A stretch of DNA of 64,000 nt from Symsagittifera roscoffensis (taxonomy: Eukaryota; Xenacoelomorpha; Acoela; Convolutidae), in assembly GCF_963678635.1 (NCBI RefSeq), contig NW_026971193.1, positions 18,001-82,000 of the forward strand, written 5' to 3'. The translations under genes were made by a program, and so were the position numbers. Of the stretch, positions 48,731 through 60,597 are shown piece by piece; position 1 is the first letter of the stretch, and every line of letters starts with the position of its first letter. The notes under the pieces were generated by a model. That model was not told the DNA's origin and made no database searches. It was given only the letters and a program-made list of their open reading frames with translations.

Positions 48731-49890
48731 ATGAGTCAAACAACGGAGACACGACTTCCAGCAGAGACGAACCGAGTAACAATCCCGGATCCTAGTGACA
48801 CCTTGGGTGATCCCGTCGTAGAACAGACAGTGAGAAAACTGATAGAGACAGCTGGACGATTGGTCGCTAACAAGAATGCACCAGGTTCCGGGGTGACCGC
48901 ACCCTATGGAACGATTGACGATACGGGCAGAGTACAACTCTCCCAGACAGTAATCAGACAAGGGATGAGTAACTTGACACCACTCATGGGGAGCTCGAGA
49001 ATCCCAGAGAGGAAAGTACGGAAGATGCCAGTGAAGAAAGTGTCTCGTATAATAGACGTGCAGAAGAATAATCAATTGAAGTATAATTTCACGGGAGTTC
49101 CGGAGACAGATCCGAGAGCCTGCTTCAATCGAGCTATCTGGAGCCCGGCTGTGAACCTGCAGCAACCACCACTCGGGACATCTCACCTGATATTGGGAGA
49201 CAGTTTAGTCAGAGTGCTGTCGAATTTGAGGACCTCGTGGGTCACCACGGTGATGGCCTTTGGAGGCGCGACAATAGCCCAATTATATCGGATGGTGGAA
49301 CTGATGAATCCAGGGAAGATTCCCAATGTGATGATCTTAGTTGGGACGAATGACATCTCCAGAGGATCAGACGAGCAGGAAGCACTGTGGGAGTCAATGA
49401 TGGTGTGTTTGTTCACTACCCTCTGGCAGAAGTTCAGTTGCGCGGTACTGACCGTTTGCACTGTGCCAATGAATACGAGAAGCCTGACAGCATCAGGAAG
49501 AAGCACAACGAGGGAGTCATGAGATGGAACAACATACTGAGGAACCTAGCAAATCGAAATGCCGGAAGAATGATCCTCATGGACATTGAACATGAATTGA
49601 GAGCCATGGATCAAGCCAGACTGACCACGGATGGCATCCACTTCGACAGCATCGAAGGACAGGCTTGGTTGAATCGAGTCTTCCAAGAACGGTTGGATGA
49701 GCTGGAAGCAGAACTCTTTGACACAGGAGTGCTGAAGGAAGAGGGAACGGTGAGTGATACGGTGATCACCACCTTTGTGCCTCCTAACCTGGAAACACGC
49801 TTGGGTACGGTCCCAGCCGTCACAAATTACCGGCAACAAAGCTCCAGTGAACCAGGTCGAAGAACAGACGTGCAGGATCGGTTGGGATAA
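48731..49890 (+). pseudogene. ORF3: SGNH/GDSL hydrolase (frameshift)
   Basis: About 385 residues across one frameshift near 49465-49480. After a basic, disordered N-terminal 140 residues it has the SGNH blocks in order: 'LILGDSLVR' with the nucleophile Ser (near 49197), 'AFGGATI' with the block II Gly, 'LVGTNDIS' with the block III Asn (near 49342), and 'TDGIHFD' carrying the Asp-x-x-His pair (near 49629). All four catalytic positions are present. SGNH enzymes are esterases, lipases or acetyl hydrolases; esterase-like domains are known in ORF1 of CR1-type LINEs but are unusual in LTR elements. Start is fixed by the TAAATG junction with ORF2. Absent from copy A. Confidence 0.8.
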
Positions 49891-49896
49891 GCACCG

Positions 49897-52518
49897 ATGA
49901 GGAGGACAATTCATCCTAGGAGAAGGATAGGACCTGTCAACCAACCAATCGAAGAAGTAGCAGGCACATCTAGATCGGACACTAGATCGGAGACGACGAG
50001 TACCAGCCGAGAGGAAAGACCGAGCTGAGGCTCATTGTTGTGGTCTCGATCCACACCGTCTCCCTGGCATATATACAAAGACGAACTGATGAAGCTGGAC
50101 CTACAGAGAGTAAGCTTCATTGAAGATGCAAGGAGGATGTTGAATGGAGCGACGCTATCCGTCAGCAGATTATACTCGATAACCGGCGTAGACTGGTTGA
50201 TCGCCGCTAGCATAAATTTCAGCTCCACTACGGCCTTGAGATTTGCCGATTTGGAGGGACTGCCCTCCAACAACACAATGGGACCTGTGAATGCAAGACC
50301 GTTGCAAGATGTGAGATTGAACCATGATGAGAGGAATCGTGAAGAAAGACCAGGAAGATTCCTGATGGCGAGAGCGCCGATTGGACAACACGTGAAGATA
50401 TTTAGGCAACTGACGACACCACCTGGTCATGTGAAGGAGAGAGTGTACCCAAAACTAGTGAACCAAGATGGTGATGCCCAGAGATATGGCGGATTGACAG
50501 CGATAAAGAAAGATGAGACCATCTTCGCCGCCTACGACAAAGCAGAGATGAGAAAGGCCAAAATCATGGTAGTAGCGAATTCAGAGTTCGTGTACACCTC
50601 TAAGTCTTTGTTTTGGCCGGACGTCATAATGCTGGCCGCAGTTGACCTAGACCTATTGCAATCAGTGTCATTGGCTATAGGGGTGCAAAGGCAGACAGAA
50701 ATGAACCCGATAACGATTGTGTTTGCTGGCATCAATGACCATCTACACAGTAGAGGTTTTCTGAGCAGGCTCAGAGATCCTGCAACAGCAGAAAACGCAG
50801 TATGGCCAGCGATAAAAGACATCCTGGAGTCGATGGGTGAAGTGGTGGATGCGACGAAGGAGGGATCATTCAATAAAGTGACGTTGAGAGTAGTATTTGC
50901 GTTGTCTCCGGGATATGCACATCTCCCGGATGGACTGAAATTTGTGTATGCAATGGTAGCCTTACTTTCGGAAGGAAAATATGATGTGATCATATCAGCC
51001 CCGAATCGCATGATAGAAATGGAGAACCTGAGGCCACTTAAGGCTGAACTGCCTGCAGTATGGTCAGATATCTTAAACGCGATGAGAGGATTCAAGGACC
51101 ACGCGCTACACATGTTAGTGTTGGACGAAGTGCTGGGGTTGGAACTGTCCAACTTCAGTCGGCAACTCCAACTGAAACCAGGAATAGATGACGACCATCG
51201 GGTGATCACGGCAATGTCCAACGACTTGTGGTTCCGAGCAATGGAAGTGGCGAGTGAAGACACGAGAAGAAAGAATTCACTGGAGACGAGAGCTCATCTG
51301 GAAGCGATGGTGCTGAGAACCAAGCCGGAAGCAAACCAGTGGCTACACCTGAATCCTAGAGTAGCGGCATTGGGTGCAGATGCTTTTCAGCAAGGCCCAG
51401 TAATGATCACTAAGATACACGCCTACTTGTTGAAGGGGGTGAGCCTGGCGGAAAATGCCGGAGAAAAGACAGCTGAGTTCGTGAACATAATGTGTCAGAT
51501 TACTCTGGAAACCTTCTGGACCCAGGAAGTGAAGGGACAGGAGGGATTTGAAAGGACAGACAGCATGCTAGAAGGGTTGGGAGCCGGATGGACCGCGTCC
51601 TTCTTGGCAAAAGTTTACCCGAAAGTCTCGCACTATTTGATAAAGGAATTCCTCCAAGCAGTAGTGAAAGTATCGATAGTGGAATTAAGAGCCTTGTTCG
51701 TGACATTCGGAGCGGAGAGTTTCGTGAAAGGACCGGCGATACTGCTTACGGATGGAATACAGAACCTGCGAATAGATGGACTTCTGACATTGATCGCAAT
51801 AACTCACGGAAACTTGGGAGGACTAATGAAACTGGCACGTTGTCCAGAGCAGATGAAAGAGAGAGTGAGGAGCCTGGATATGAAGAAGTCCACGGACTCG
51901 TGGAACAAAATAAGAGACCTGAGACACACTCTGATCCAATATCTCTTGCAGCAAAATCGCTTTGGAACCGGAGAAGACGAAACAATTGATAGAGAGGAAG
52001 ATGTTAGACGACATGTTGGAGGCATGCCGCTATTAACAGATCTGGGCTTGGCTATGAGGACCGATCCCTTGGCGCTGATCAGAGGAGTCACGGAGTTCGT
52101 GACAGTGATCTATGGACCAGCAGTCACCTTTGCGTTCCCTGACGTTAAAGTGGAAGCATATAGGAGGTCGGTGCTGCACCTGAACCTCATATCGGCAGTG
52201 GACGGTAGTACACTGAACTGGTGTGAGCAGCACACACTGCGGGAGCTCATGAGTGAAGATCTGTTGTTTGCGAAAATATTGGAGCCGGAGATGACAGTCA
52301 TCAATTTTGACGATCACTTCTGTGACCGCATGGGAGAAGTAGAAAGAGGACACATCGAGGTGTTTCCAAAGCTTTGGAATCTGAGGCCCTATGACAAAAC
52401 GAATGGTGAAATGACCGGAGTGCCTCGTCTCACAGCAGCCTATCACAAAGTGAGAGAAGAGACGAAGGACTGGGGCGATTACAAGAAGCTACCGGAGGCA
52501 ATCCCTGAATTTTTCTGA
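49897..52518 (+). pseudogene. ORF4: large protein with degenerate SGNH-like core (one stop)
   Basis: About 870 codons, with a single TGA at 50026-50028; from 50035 on 827 codons are open. The ATG at 49897 lies 6 nt after ORF3 stops and reads a basic, Arg-rich N-terminus. Around 50550-51240 it has a pattern like a decayed SGNH domain: 'MVVANSEFV' where ORF3 has GDS, then 'VFAGINDHL' resembling block III G-x-N-D. The nucleophile block is not canonical, so activity is unlikely. The C-terminal half (51300-52500) is helical with no recognised family. No membrane segment is obvious. Missing from copy A. Confidence 0.65.
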
Positions 52519-52526
52519 TAAGAAGG

Positions 52527-55500
52527 ATGCTGCTCGGAGCAGTCTCCGTAGTACAAACTCCTAGATTGAGAGCATTCGAAACCAATGAAAGGAGAGCAGG
52601 GAATTTCTCGGTGACGATGGATCCATACTTCGTGGAGAGAAATGCCGCCGTGTTACAGTACACGCGATTTGCATACACGGATCAAGCGACGAGAAGGCGA
52701 ATAAGCAACGCCGCTACTCCCAAGCCTGGAAGATTTGATGAGGAATGGAAGGAACTAGGCTTAACTCCGATGAGAATGAGAGGCAGGACAGAATTGCCTG
52801 AAGCCTCATTAATCCTGACCAGTGTGAAAAAGGAGATGAAAGTGGGAGGAATATTGCAGACGAGAACCTTCCTAGCACCATTCGGCTGTGAAGAAATCAA
52901 AGTGGTCCATGGAGAAGAGGAAGACAAATCAGCCGGTACATTGCTCATACCGAGATTCCAGGAAGAAGCCGACAATGACGAACAAGGACCATCGAGCTCG
53001 AACAAGGATAAGTCAGAAGGAGATGACGGACAGGGTGGAAGCCGTCAGACGGAAGAACCCATGCAACAAGATCAAGCTGGTGGGGAAGACGACAGGGCAT
53101 CGACAGGAGGAACATCCAGCCTGGATTTCAATATCTTCAGTGATCTTGAGAACAATGCAGACACGTTGGAAACGACTGAGCCAGCGGATGAAGGCATCTC
53201 GACACTGGAGCCTCCGTCAGCCTTTATGGAAATGAAACGGAATTTGCCGGAGAGCAGCTCTCCTGGCAATTCAAGAAATAACGACCAGAGAATCCTCATG
53301 GAATCACCTAGGAGGAGAAGAATAGAGGCCTCAGCCAGAGTACCTTTCTTGGGAACGCTGCCCGAAGAAGAATGGGAAGTACATCACCGAGACCACGAGA
53401 GTAGGACGGGATGTAAGCTGGACAGAGTGGCGTTTATGGAAGAAGTCTGGACCGTGATTCAGAGCTATGGGACCCAGTCCATTCTCAAAACAGGTCTCAA
53501 TCAACCCTTGATGAGAGAAATACTTGACAAGCTTGATGAGTGTGAAGGGAGACTGAGTGAGTTGTTGATCGACTCAGCTACTGATGAGAGTGAAGCGAAT
53601 TCTCCCATCAAGATGACACCGCAGGACGATGAAGGAGAGGTGGTGTATCTGTCAAGAACCAGGAGAGGGACGATGCGATCGAAAATGGTGATTGATAAAA
53701 TCAATGCGATGAAAATGAAGTTAGGCAGCAAAGTGATGCCGAGGAGAGTTGGGAAGACGAAAGTGGATTCAGAAATATCGATGAAAGCTGGTAACTCAGC
53801 GAAAAGAAAACGAGTCGAGGAGGTCATGGATTTGGGACAAGGTGATTATCAATTGTCTGGCACAGATAGAATATTAACCGATATAGCGATGGTGCCACCC
53901 ATTCTCATGGCGGGGATAAAGTCAACCGGTTATAAATCCAAAAGGAGTGACCGCACTCTGACTGGAGCAGCGTTAGAAATGGAAATACTCAGCCAATGTG
54001 GAGAGAGCAAAATGAGGGACTTCAAGCCATCTCCCATGAATCATGGAAAGGGAAGTGTTGCAGGACAACTAACACCAGTGGAATACAACCGACTAACCGT
54101 GTCGGAGACAGTGTCGATAGATGAACCCACTGGAGGATACATGGAGATGTTGGAATGCCGGAACTCGGCTAGCGGGTATGTAATGGCCCTGGAAGACGAA
54201 AAAGCCATGGAGGGTTATCTGGAAATGATGTTGCAAGGCACCACCCTCAAGCAGAAGGCGTATGGAACTTTGGCGTCGTCTGACGTAGAGGCGGAAACGA
54301 ACGAGCAGTTAGTGAGCCTTCCATGGAAAGCAGTAGTGTTGAGGTATTTCGAGGAAGAAATGAGGACTACGCCAAGAATACATGCTCTCGTGGCAGTACC
54401 TTACGTAAGGACAGAATTACAACTCAGGTTCGCCTGGTGCATGATGGGACTGACTCGCGAAGAATATGACTCAGAGGAAAGAAAAAGGTCAAAAGAAGAA
54501 AAGGTGTTCCTTATGACGAATCTGAGGGATCTGATAGTCCAGGAGGGAGCAGCAGTAGCGTGTGCGAAGCGGAGAGATGCTCTCTGTTTCATTCGATTCC
54601 TGATAGAGCAGATTTCAGTACCTGCATTAAACACTTGTGTTAAAATGTTGAGGGAAGGCGAGGAGCGAACGAAAGCCTTGTTCTTGCTAGCACTGCTGGA
54701 CATGCAGCAAAGTAAACCGATGAGGGTAAACATGAAAGAACCTGAAGAATAGGAACCCATGAAAAAGATAGACGAGATCAGGAGATTCTCAAACAAGGAG
54801 TTGAGACTCACTAAAGAATCTATGGGAGCATTGCCGAAATCCAGTGAATACTGTGGACCGATCAAGAAGAAGTCATATAGCTACGTATCCGGGATCATAG
54901 GGATAGCGTACAATCCTTTCCTGAATGAAGACATACGTGATTGCTTCTTTGATTATGAGCAGGCGGTGTTACTAAGATTCTGGACGTCCAGAATTGTAAC
55001 GATCAAGAGCGTTAACAATCCACAGGCCAAATTGGGACTGGTCTTGGAAGAAGAGGTGACTGCACCTTCAGTACCAAAATCCGACAAAAGAGTGGAGTTT
55101 GGGTTGGGATTCTCAGATGAATTACTGAGAACGAGCTTGATGGCAGTGTGGGAATTGATGAGGCCATCATGGTGTCCTAGTCCCAACGCTGACTCAATAT
55201 TACGGGCGACACAAGACGTACAGAGGGAACTGAATGCAGACTGTAACCTGCGTGACCTCAACATCATATATAATGTGATGATAATAGCCTCTAAGAGCAA
55301 CGGAGAAGATAAAGTAGAGTTGCCTGGCTGGGGACCAGAAGACTGGGTCAAACCTGGTAGCTGTCTGGCGGAAGTCTGTGGACTGGAGGGTCATGTTTGT
55401 GGAGGTCTAGACTGTGTGAAAACCCTGGAGAAACAACACAAGCAATTGACAGTATTGTTTGGAAACGTAGTGATGAAAGCAAGAACAGAAACGGAAGTGA

Positions 55501-56906
55501 TAGCAGATTGCCATGGAGGAACCGATGTGAATCTAGTGACAGCACTAGGATTCTACAGCATGTTTGGTTCTTTAGAGTATTTATTGAATCTAGAACAGAA
55601 ACATGAGATGGTCACAGCCATCAGCGTAGAAATATTCCCAGGAGTTCTGCAGATTGAGCAGAAGTATATAGGAAAATGGAGGGAGGCAATCGAAACGGAG
55701 ATGAACATCAGACACAGCGAAACTTATTGTAGACCACCAGGAGCACGATATTTGGTGGGCTCAACGTTGGCTCCAATGTGCAAGAGCAGATATCCTGTGC
55801 ATTTCGTGGCTGTGGACGTGAAAAGTACAAGAACGATTGTGGATCAAGCCTTCTCAGTGCCGAAGTGTGTGAGATTGGCGAGAATGTCTGAAAAGTCTTA
55901 CGAGTTACTATGTAAGATGTTCTCAGCAATTCCAGAGAGAACCAAAGAAGAGTTGGAGTCAATACTAGGAAGGAAGTTCATGGGATATGTGAGCGGGAAC
56001 TTCAGTGACTTCGAAAAACAGAAACAGAGAGGATCAACTGTATCAGATTACAATGCAGTAGATGAGAATGATGAAATCCACCGAGTGATGATGGAAGTGG
56101 AACCATTGCTGGAAGCTTCGGGAAAACGTAATTGGAGGAGCATCATGTTGACACATGACGAGTTTCCTTGCCACTACTTGCTGCAGACCTGGTGGTATCC
56201 CAAGCGTAGTAATCTGATGTTGATCTGGGACTCTGGAGAGCTGCTCTCCATGGGTTTACCAGATTCATCACAGCCCGTAACAATAGTGATAGTGGGAGTT
56301 ATGATGGCGATACGATGGATGGAAGCTCATGTGAGAGAAAATAATAGACGGGAGGCACCGACGAGAGAACAATTGCGGAAATTAGATTGTCTAAAAGATT
56401 TAGATCTTTTTGAGAAAATGTGCAAAGTTCTAAACATTCCGATGGAAGTGAAGAAGATATGGGCGAGAAAACGATGGTTCAGAGCTAACATGACTGCATG
56501 GTTGTACGAGTATGCGAAAAAGCATATGTCGAAGCATGGCAGAGTATACAGTGAATATCAGCTGGACATTGGGGCAGGAGCTTTCAAGCGAGCTTTCGTG
56601 ACCCATCGGAATGCAGTGACCACCGCTGTGAGGAGAATTTCCAGGACGAGTGAGCGTAGTGGAAATGAGAAGGCAGAGATGCTGAAAGAAGATCTGGAGA
56701 GAAACGTGACGTTGTGTCTCCACAACAGCTTCTGTAGAAACAGAGAATCCAACGTGGATCCCCTACCTTGCTGTAAACAGAGGGTAGAAGAGCAGAAGTG
56801 TTGAAGGACGGCTTCCAACAGCGTCAGGATAGCCAACGACGTGCTACAAGACACGGAAACCGAAAGTGCGGAGTCAGCATCACAGGGGGAGGAAATGGAA
56901 CATTGA
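52527..56906 (+). pseudogene. ORF5: very large protein of unknown function (two stops)
   Basis: About 1,460 codons, 8 nt after the ORF4 stop. In copy B it is interrupted by TAG at 54750-54752 and TGA at 56802-56804; copy A is open at both places and ends in the same 'EMEH' tail, so the full length is supported by comparison. The N-terminal 280 residues or so are acidic and Ser/Gln-rich. The middle has basic patches ('SAKRKRVEE', 'SPRRRRIE'). The C-terminal 900 residues look globular, with many conserved Cys and Trp (for example 'HDEFPCHYLLQTWWYP' near 56153). No family is recognised and no signal peptide is seen. Confidence 0.7.
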
Positions 56907-57722
56907 CGAATGGTCGAGAAAACAAGAGGCAACAAGAAAGAAAATTAGAAGAATTTAGAAGATTTGGAACTTCTAAACGACGAAAAAAGCAGAGAACAAA
57001 GTAATGATGAAGAAAAGTCAAAACTCAGAATTGTTTTATGTGTGTGAAAAACTCAAGTGAGAAACCAAGCAACCAAGTTGTAATTGAAAACTGAAACATT
57101 TAGTTGAGTTTTGAAATTGTTGCATTTATAAATTTGCATTTTGATTTTAGCAGAAGTGGCTTTAGAGACACTTATTATTTATTTAGAAAGGCTTAAGGGA
57201 AGAGTATATTTAAATATTCCAGCCTGCATGATTGTTTTTAATCACTTAGGAAGACTGATCACTTTGTGGTGACATGAAAAACTTGAGTAACTTCTCGAAG
57301 AGGGAGATTGTTTCATTGTTATTTCTAACCACAGAGTTTCTTAGTTTTAATATTCAGGACAATAACAAGCAAGATTTCCGAAGGGAAGAAGCATAGTAGG
57401 ATAATTTTAGCTTGTTGGTTGGCAGGACTGTCCTGCAAGCCAACATCTTTTAAATCTAAGAGAAAAAGTTTTAATTGGGACATTAACAATGGAAGTCAGA
57501 AAATATGTTTTATCTTAAGTCATATCCTTAATGTGCAGATTAATGAAAGAATTTGGAGGCTATAGTGATGTAGTATGATGCCATTTGTATTCTGCAGTGA
57601 GTCGATGTGACGTGGATAAAAGTAATTTCGTGCATTTTGTAAATTCTGTTCGATGACACTGTAACCATTTTACGAACATTGCGCGATTCAATGAGGACAT
57701 TGACCGGACTGTCCGGGGAGTA
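56907..57722 (+). other. 3' untranslated region of copy B
   Basis: About 0.8 kb with no ORF, well conserved with copy A. It ends 'CCGGGGAGTA' before the LTR; GGGGAG (57715-57720) is a short candidate polypurine tract. Confidence 0.7.
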
Positions 57723-58650
57723 TGTGACATTCGACCAGAATGGCCAAAATGCAATCTCTGCAGAATTCGGAATTTTAGCAGTAAGCCTTCCGGATTGGTG
57801 GTTTTTAAGAACTAAGGGCGTTATTGGAACGTTTAGCCAAACGGTGAGGGCTGGAATATTCTAGTATTTTAAAATTTCAAAAATTCGAATGATGACGTCA
57901 CATTTCTGAGAAATGCTGAAACGGCCATTTTAACAAAAAACGAGAGAAGAAACACAACAACATTAGTTGCGCTGACGAGAACAACTTTATCGAAATTGAA
58001 GGAATCGGAATTGAAGAAAACGACAACGAATTACAGAGAACGTTCCGAGTTGCAACTATTGTGCTGCTACAATAGTTGCAAGGCCGTTGCGAGCAACGGT
58101 GAAGGGTAAGAAATCAGCCTTCAGGATTGGGAAGAAATCGAGATCAACGGGCTTGATTCACCGGATTCAAGAATCCGGAAGGGTCTCGGGACGGAAAACT
58201 TTTATTGACTCGTGTGAACTTTTAGCATCCTGTCATGTCCTGACTTGAATTTAATTGATATTTGGATTAGTTTTGACAAGGATGAGGTGCTAGGAGTTGG
58301 GGGAAAGGGTTGATCCATCTTCGATGGAGATGATGATTTTTATCTACTGAACAAAAACAATAGTAATATAATAAGTAGTAGCCCTGTTTTTAGGAGTGAC
58401 CTCGTGGTCTGGGGATACTGAGACCCAGCCATGAGCTCACTATTTGCATGTAATTAAATTAATTTGAGCGTTCTGGTCGAAGCCGGAGAACAGTAACGTT
58501 TTTGTCGACCCGATGTTGGAAAGACCACCGAAAAGTACTGGCTTGGTAGAGACGGTGAAAAGCATGCAAAGCTCTGTTTAGACGCTAGCCAGTCGTCTTA
58601 AGACTTAGTTTTGTTATCCGTCGATATGTATCTTCCGGGCGAATGTTACA
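57723..58650 (+). repeat. 3' LTR of copy B
   Basis: 928 bp, same ends as the 5' LTR and about eight differences from it. Followed directly by ATT (58651-58653), matching the bases before the 5' LTR. Confidence 0.93.
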
Positions 58651-58996
58651 ATTCGTTACAACTCGGAATGGATGTCGGTCACAATAATCTTCTTATTGCT
58701 CGTATTTCTCGTCTGACTCTTCTCTGTCTAATTTTTGTTGTTGTTCTCGTTGAGAATACTGTTCTTCTGTTTTCGCCGTTTTTAGAGTGTGCGAAATTTC
58801 GACCTTGTCACGTGTCTTTCTTTTTGAACGAATTTTTGAAAATTTACATGTTAGCTCAAACTAACTCTTCCTCGTTCGTTAAAATGCACGATTAACACCA
58901 CTAATTCGTTAAAACCGTTAATCTTCCCACTTCGATGTCACCATAAAAATTCGAATTCCGACTTTGCATTTTCGTACATTCTGGTCGAATGTCACA
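58651..58996 (-). mobile_element. outer LTR C, fragment 3 of 3
   Basis: Ends in 'CATTCTGGTCGAATGTCACA', the reverse complement of the family LTR start. It completes LTR C, which is interrupted by A and B. Next to the break, 'ATTCGTTACAACTCGG' pairs with 'CGGGTTGTAACGA' on the other side of element B, so B landed in the loop of the LTR C hairpin. Confidence 0.85.
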
Positions 58997-59150
58997 TGTT
59001 ACAGAGTGACCTCGTGGTCTGGGGATACTGAGACCCAGCCATGAGCTCACTATTTTTGCATGTAACTAAAATAATTTGCGCGGTTTGGCCGATAGCTTTC
59101 AAGTTGTATCAACTTTGTCGACCCGGTATTAGTCGCTCGCTAATGTCACA
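58997..59150 (+). mobile_element. forward LTR fragment
   Basis: Begins 'TGTTACAGAG' and then carries LTR-internal sequence in plus orientation ('GTGACCTCGTGGTCTGGGG', 'CCATGAGCTCACTATTTTTGC', 'TTTGTCGACCCGG'). Diverged from LTRs A and B, nearer to LTR C. Truncated at both ends. Confidence 0.7.
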
Positions 59151-59725
59151 TTTAAGATCAAGAGTGATAGGCTCTATAGCTCTTGGCTTAAGTGACCAAG
59201 ACCTTGTCTCTCGTGCTTTTCTTTTTCAATCGGTGGGAGCAATTTAACGGTTTAACTTGACATTGAACTCAAGATTGTGCTACTGCCTAAAGACCACTAA
59301 CAAAATAACCCCCACTCTAGAATTTAAATAGAACGCTCACATAAGCAGATAACTCTACTCTCTGGAAAATATTTAGATATGCCAATTGCGATCAGCAATT
59401 GGTCTGGAGTGAAATTCAGCTCGACTTTCCCGCAATTGTCAATTCGGCTGTTGTGTTTTTGACTTCTGATTTTCAGTTGTCGAGAAAAAAACAGGCATGA
59501 ATGGATCGCTTCGAATTGGTGAAAATTTAAATCTAAGCCGAAAACTTCCTTCATTCTGACCAACTGGTTCTTGGTTTATGTTCGCATCAGGGAATTTTTG
59601 GATGCTGGTTTGCAATTGTATGCACTTGGATGCTGGTTTGCAATTTTAGTTTTCGCACATCCTGATTTGTAATTGTATTTTCATCATAAACTTGCCTTAT
59701 AAACTTTCAAAAAAAAGTAATCCGT
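59151..59725. repeat. diverged dispersed repeat, right copy
   Basis: 59172-59312 and 59345-59580 align with 2960-3100 and 3565-3800 in the same orientation. 59581-59660 holds a small direct repeat of 'GGATGCTGGTTTGCAATT'. No gene is seen. Confidence 0.4.
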
Positions 59726-60200
59726 TTGATCACTGGAAATAAAACGGGAGTGAACATCAACGAACTACGCTTGCTAAACATTTTACCCCTGCCCATGTTC
59801 ATCCAGTTAAATAACATCTTACTTCTTGCCAGTCTTGATTCTAATGAACGAAATGAAATAGTGTTAAACAGGCGAACCACACGGGCTAGAAATACAGAAA
59901 TTTTTGAGATGCGAAAAGTGAGAACGGAAAAAGCGAGAAACGAATTTGTTTTCAGAACCAGTAGGATTGTAAAACGATTAGAACCATATATTCATTTTGA
60001 TAAACGAATCGGCCTCAAGACGAGAATTTTAAACACAATGTGGAAATTTGTAAACGAGAGATTTTCAGAAATGCACGTGGCAATTATTCTGTGATTGTAT
60101 CACGTGCAGAAACAAGTGGACATTGTTTTAGAGAAGACGCCGGGACCAAGAATCCCAACAGCAGTGCTGTGAGTCCCCAACAACAACAACAACAATAAGT
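59726..60200 (+). pseudogene. 3' end of a jockey/CR1-like LINE
   Basis: A 122-codon frame (59726-60094) has the tail typical of such reverse transcriptase ORFs: 'RLLNILPLP', an Arg-rich 'RTTRARN' and 'FVFRTSRIVKRLEP' where intact elements have R.s..wN.LP. It is followed by a short 3' UTR ending in (CAA)n near 60178-60198, which looks like a LINE 3' tail. The rest of the element is missing (5' truncation). The family assignment rests on this short pattern. Confidence 0.55.
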
Positions 60201-60597
60201 TATAAGGGAATTAATTCAGCCGAATTTAGCCTAATTGTTGTGATAAACTTATTAAATAGATTTGTTATGTTTGATGTTTGTGCCTGTATGTGGAGCGCCC
60301 TCTGAGGGATTTTAGAGACAGGTCTGTCAAGTGGCTTTCTGTGGGGAGGTGGGGAACTGGAACTGGCTTGAGAAGTCTGGTGGTGCGCCGCTGAACCTAC
60401 TGAGCTCGGGTGAGATTGTTCCTTGTTTTTGATTTTTAACCTTTATGCTGCCTTTTAACCTTTTAAATTAATTTAGTTGTCTTTTTTTTTTTTATTTGCT
60501 GATTTGTAAAATTCCCACTAACCGCTTATCATGGGTTAGTTCAGTCCCCTAAAGTCCAGTCAAAATCCTTTTTTTTTTACCTTTATGCTGCGTCAAG
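60201..60597. other. spacer or leader before the R2-like ORF
   Basis: No gene is seen. It contains T-rich tracts (60480-60495, 60570-60578) and a repeated 'ACCTTTATGCTGC' (60439-60453 and 60579-60591), the second ending 6 nt before the ATG. It may be the 5' UTR of the following element. Confidence 0.5.

Larger units (their letters stand above)
34067..58650 (+). mobile_element. giant Ty3/gypsy retrotransposon, copy B (near complete)
   Basis: 24,584 bp between TGTGAC and GTTACA termini, with ATT on both sides (34064-34066 and 58651-58653). Order: LTR, primer site, leader of about 3 kb, gag-pol-macro frame (37969-47581), spacer with splice acceptor, ORF2, ORF3, ORF4, ORF5, 3' UTR, LTR. The LTRs differ at about 8 of 928 positions, so insertion is fairly recent. 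Only a handful of stops and frameshifts interrupt the frames. Domain order protease-RT-RNase H-integrase places it in Ty3/gypsy (Metaviridae), but it is several times the usual size. Confidence 0.92.

Noticed and set aside
47972-56906. ORF2-5 as an envelope gene
   Set aside because: No signal peptide, membrane anchor or furin-like site was seen in any of them.
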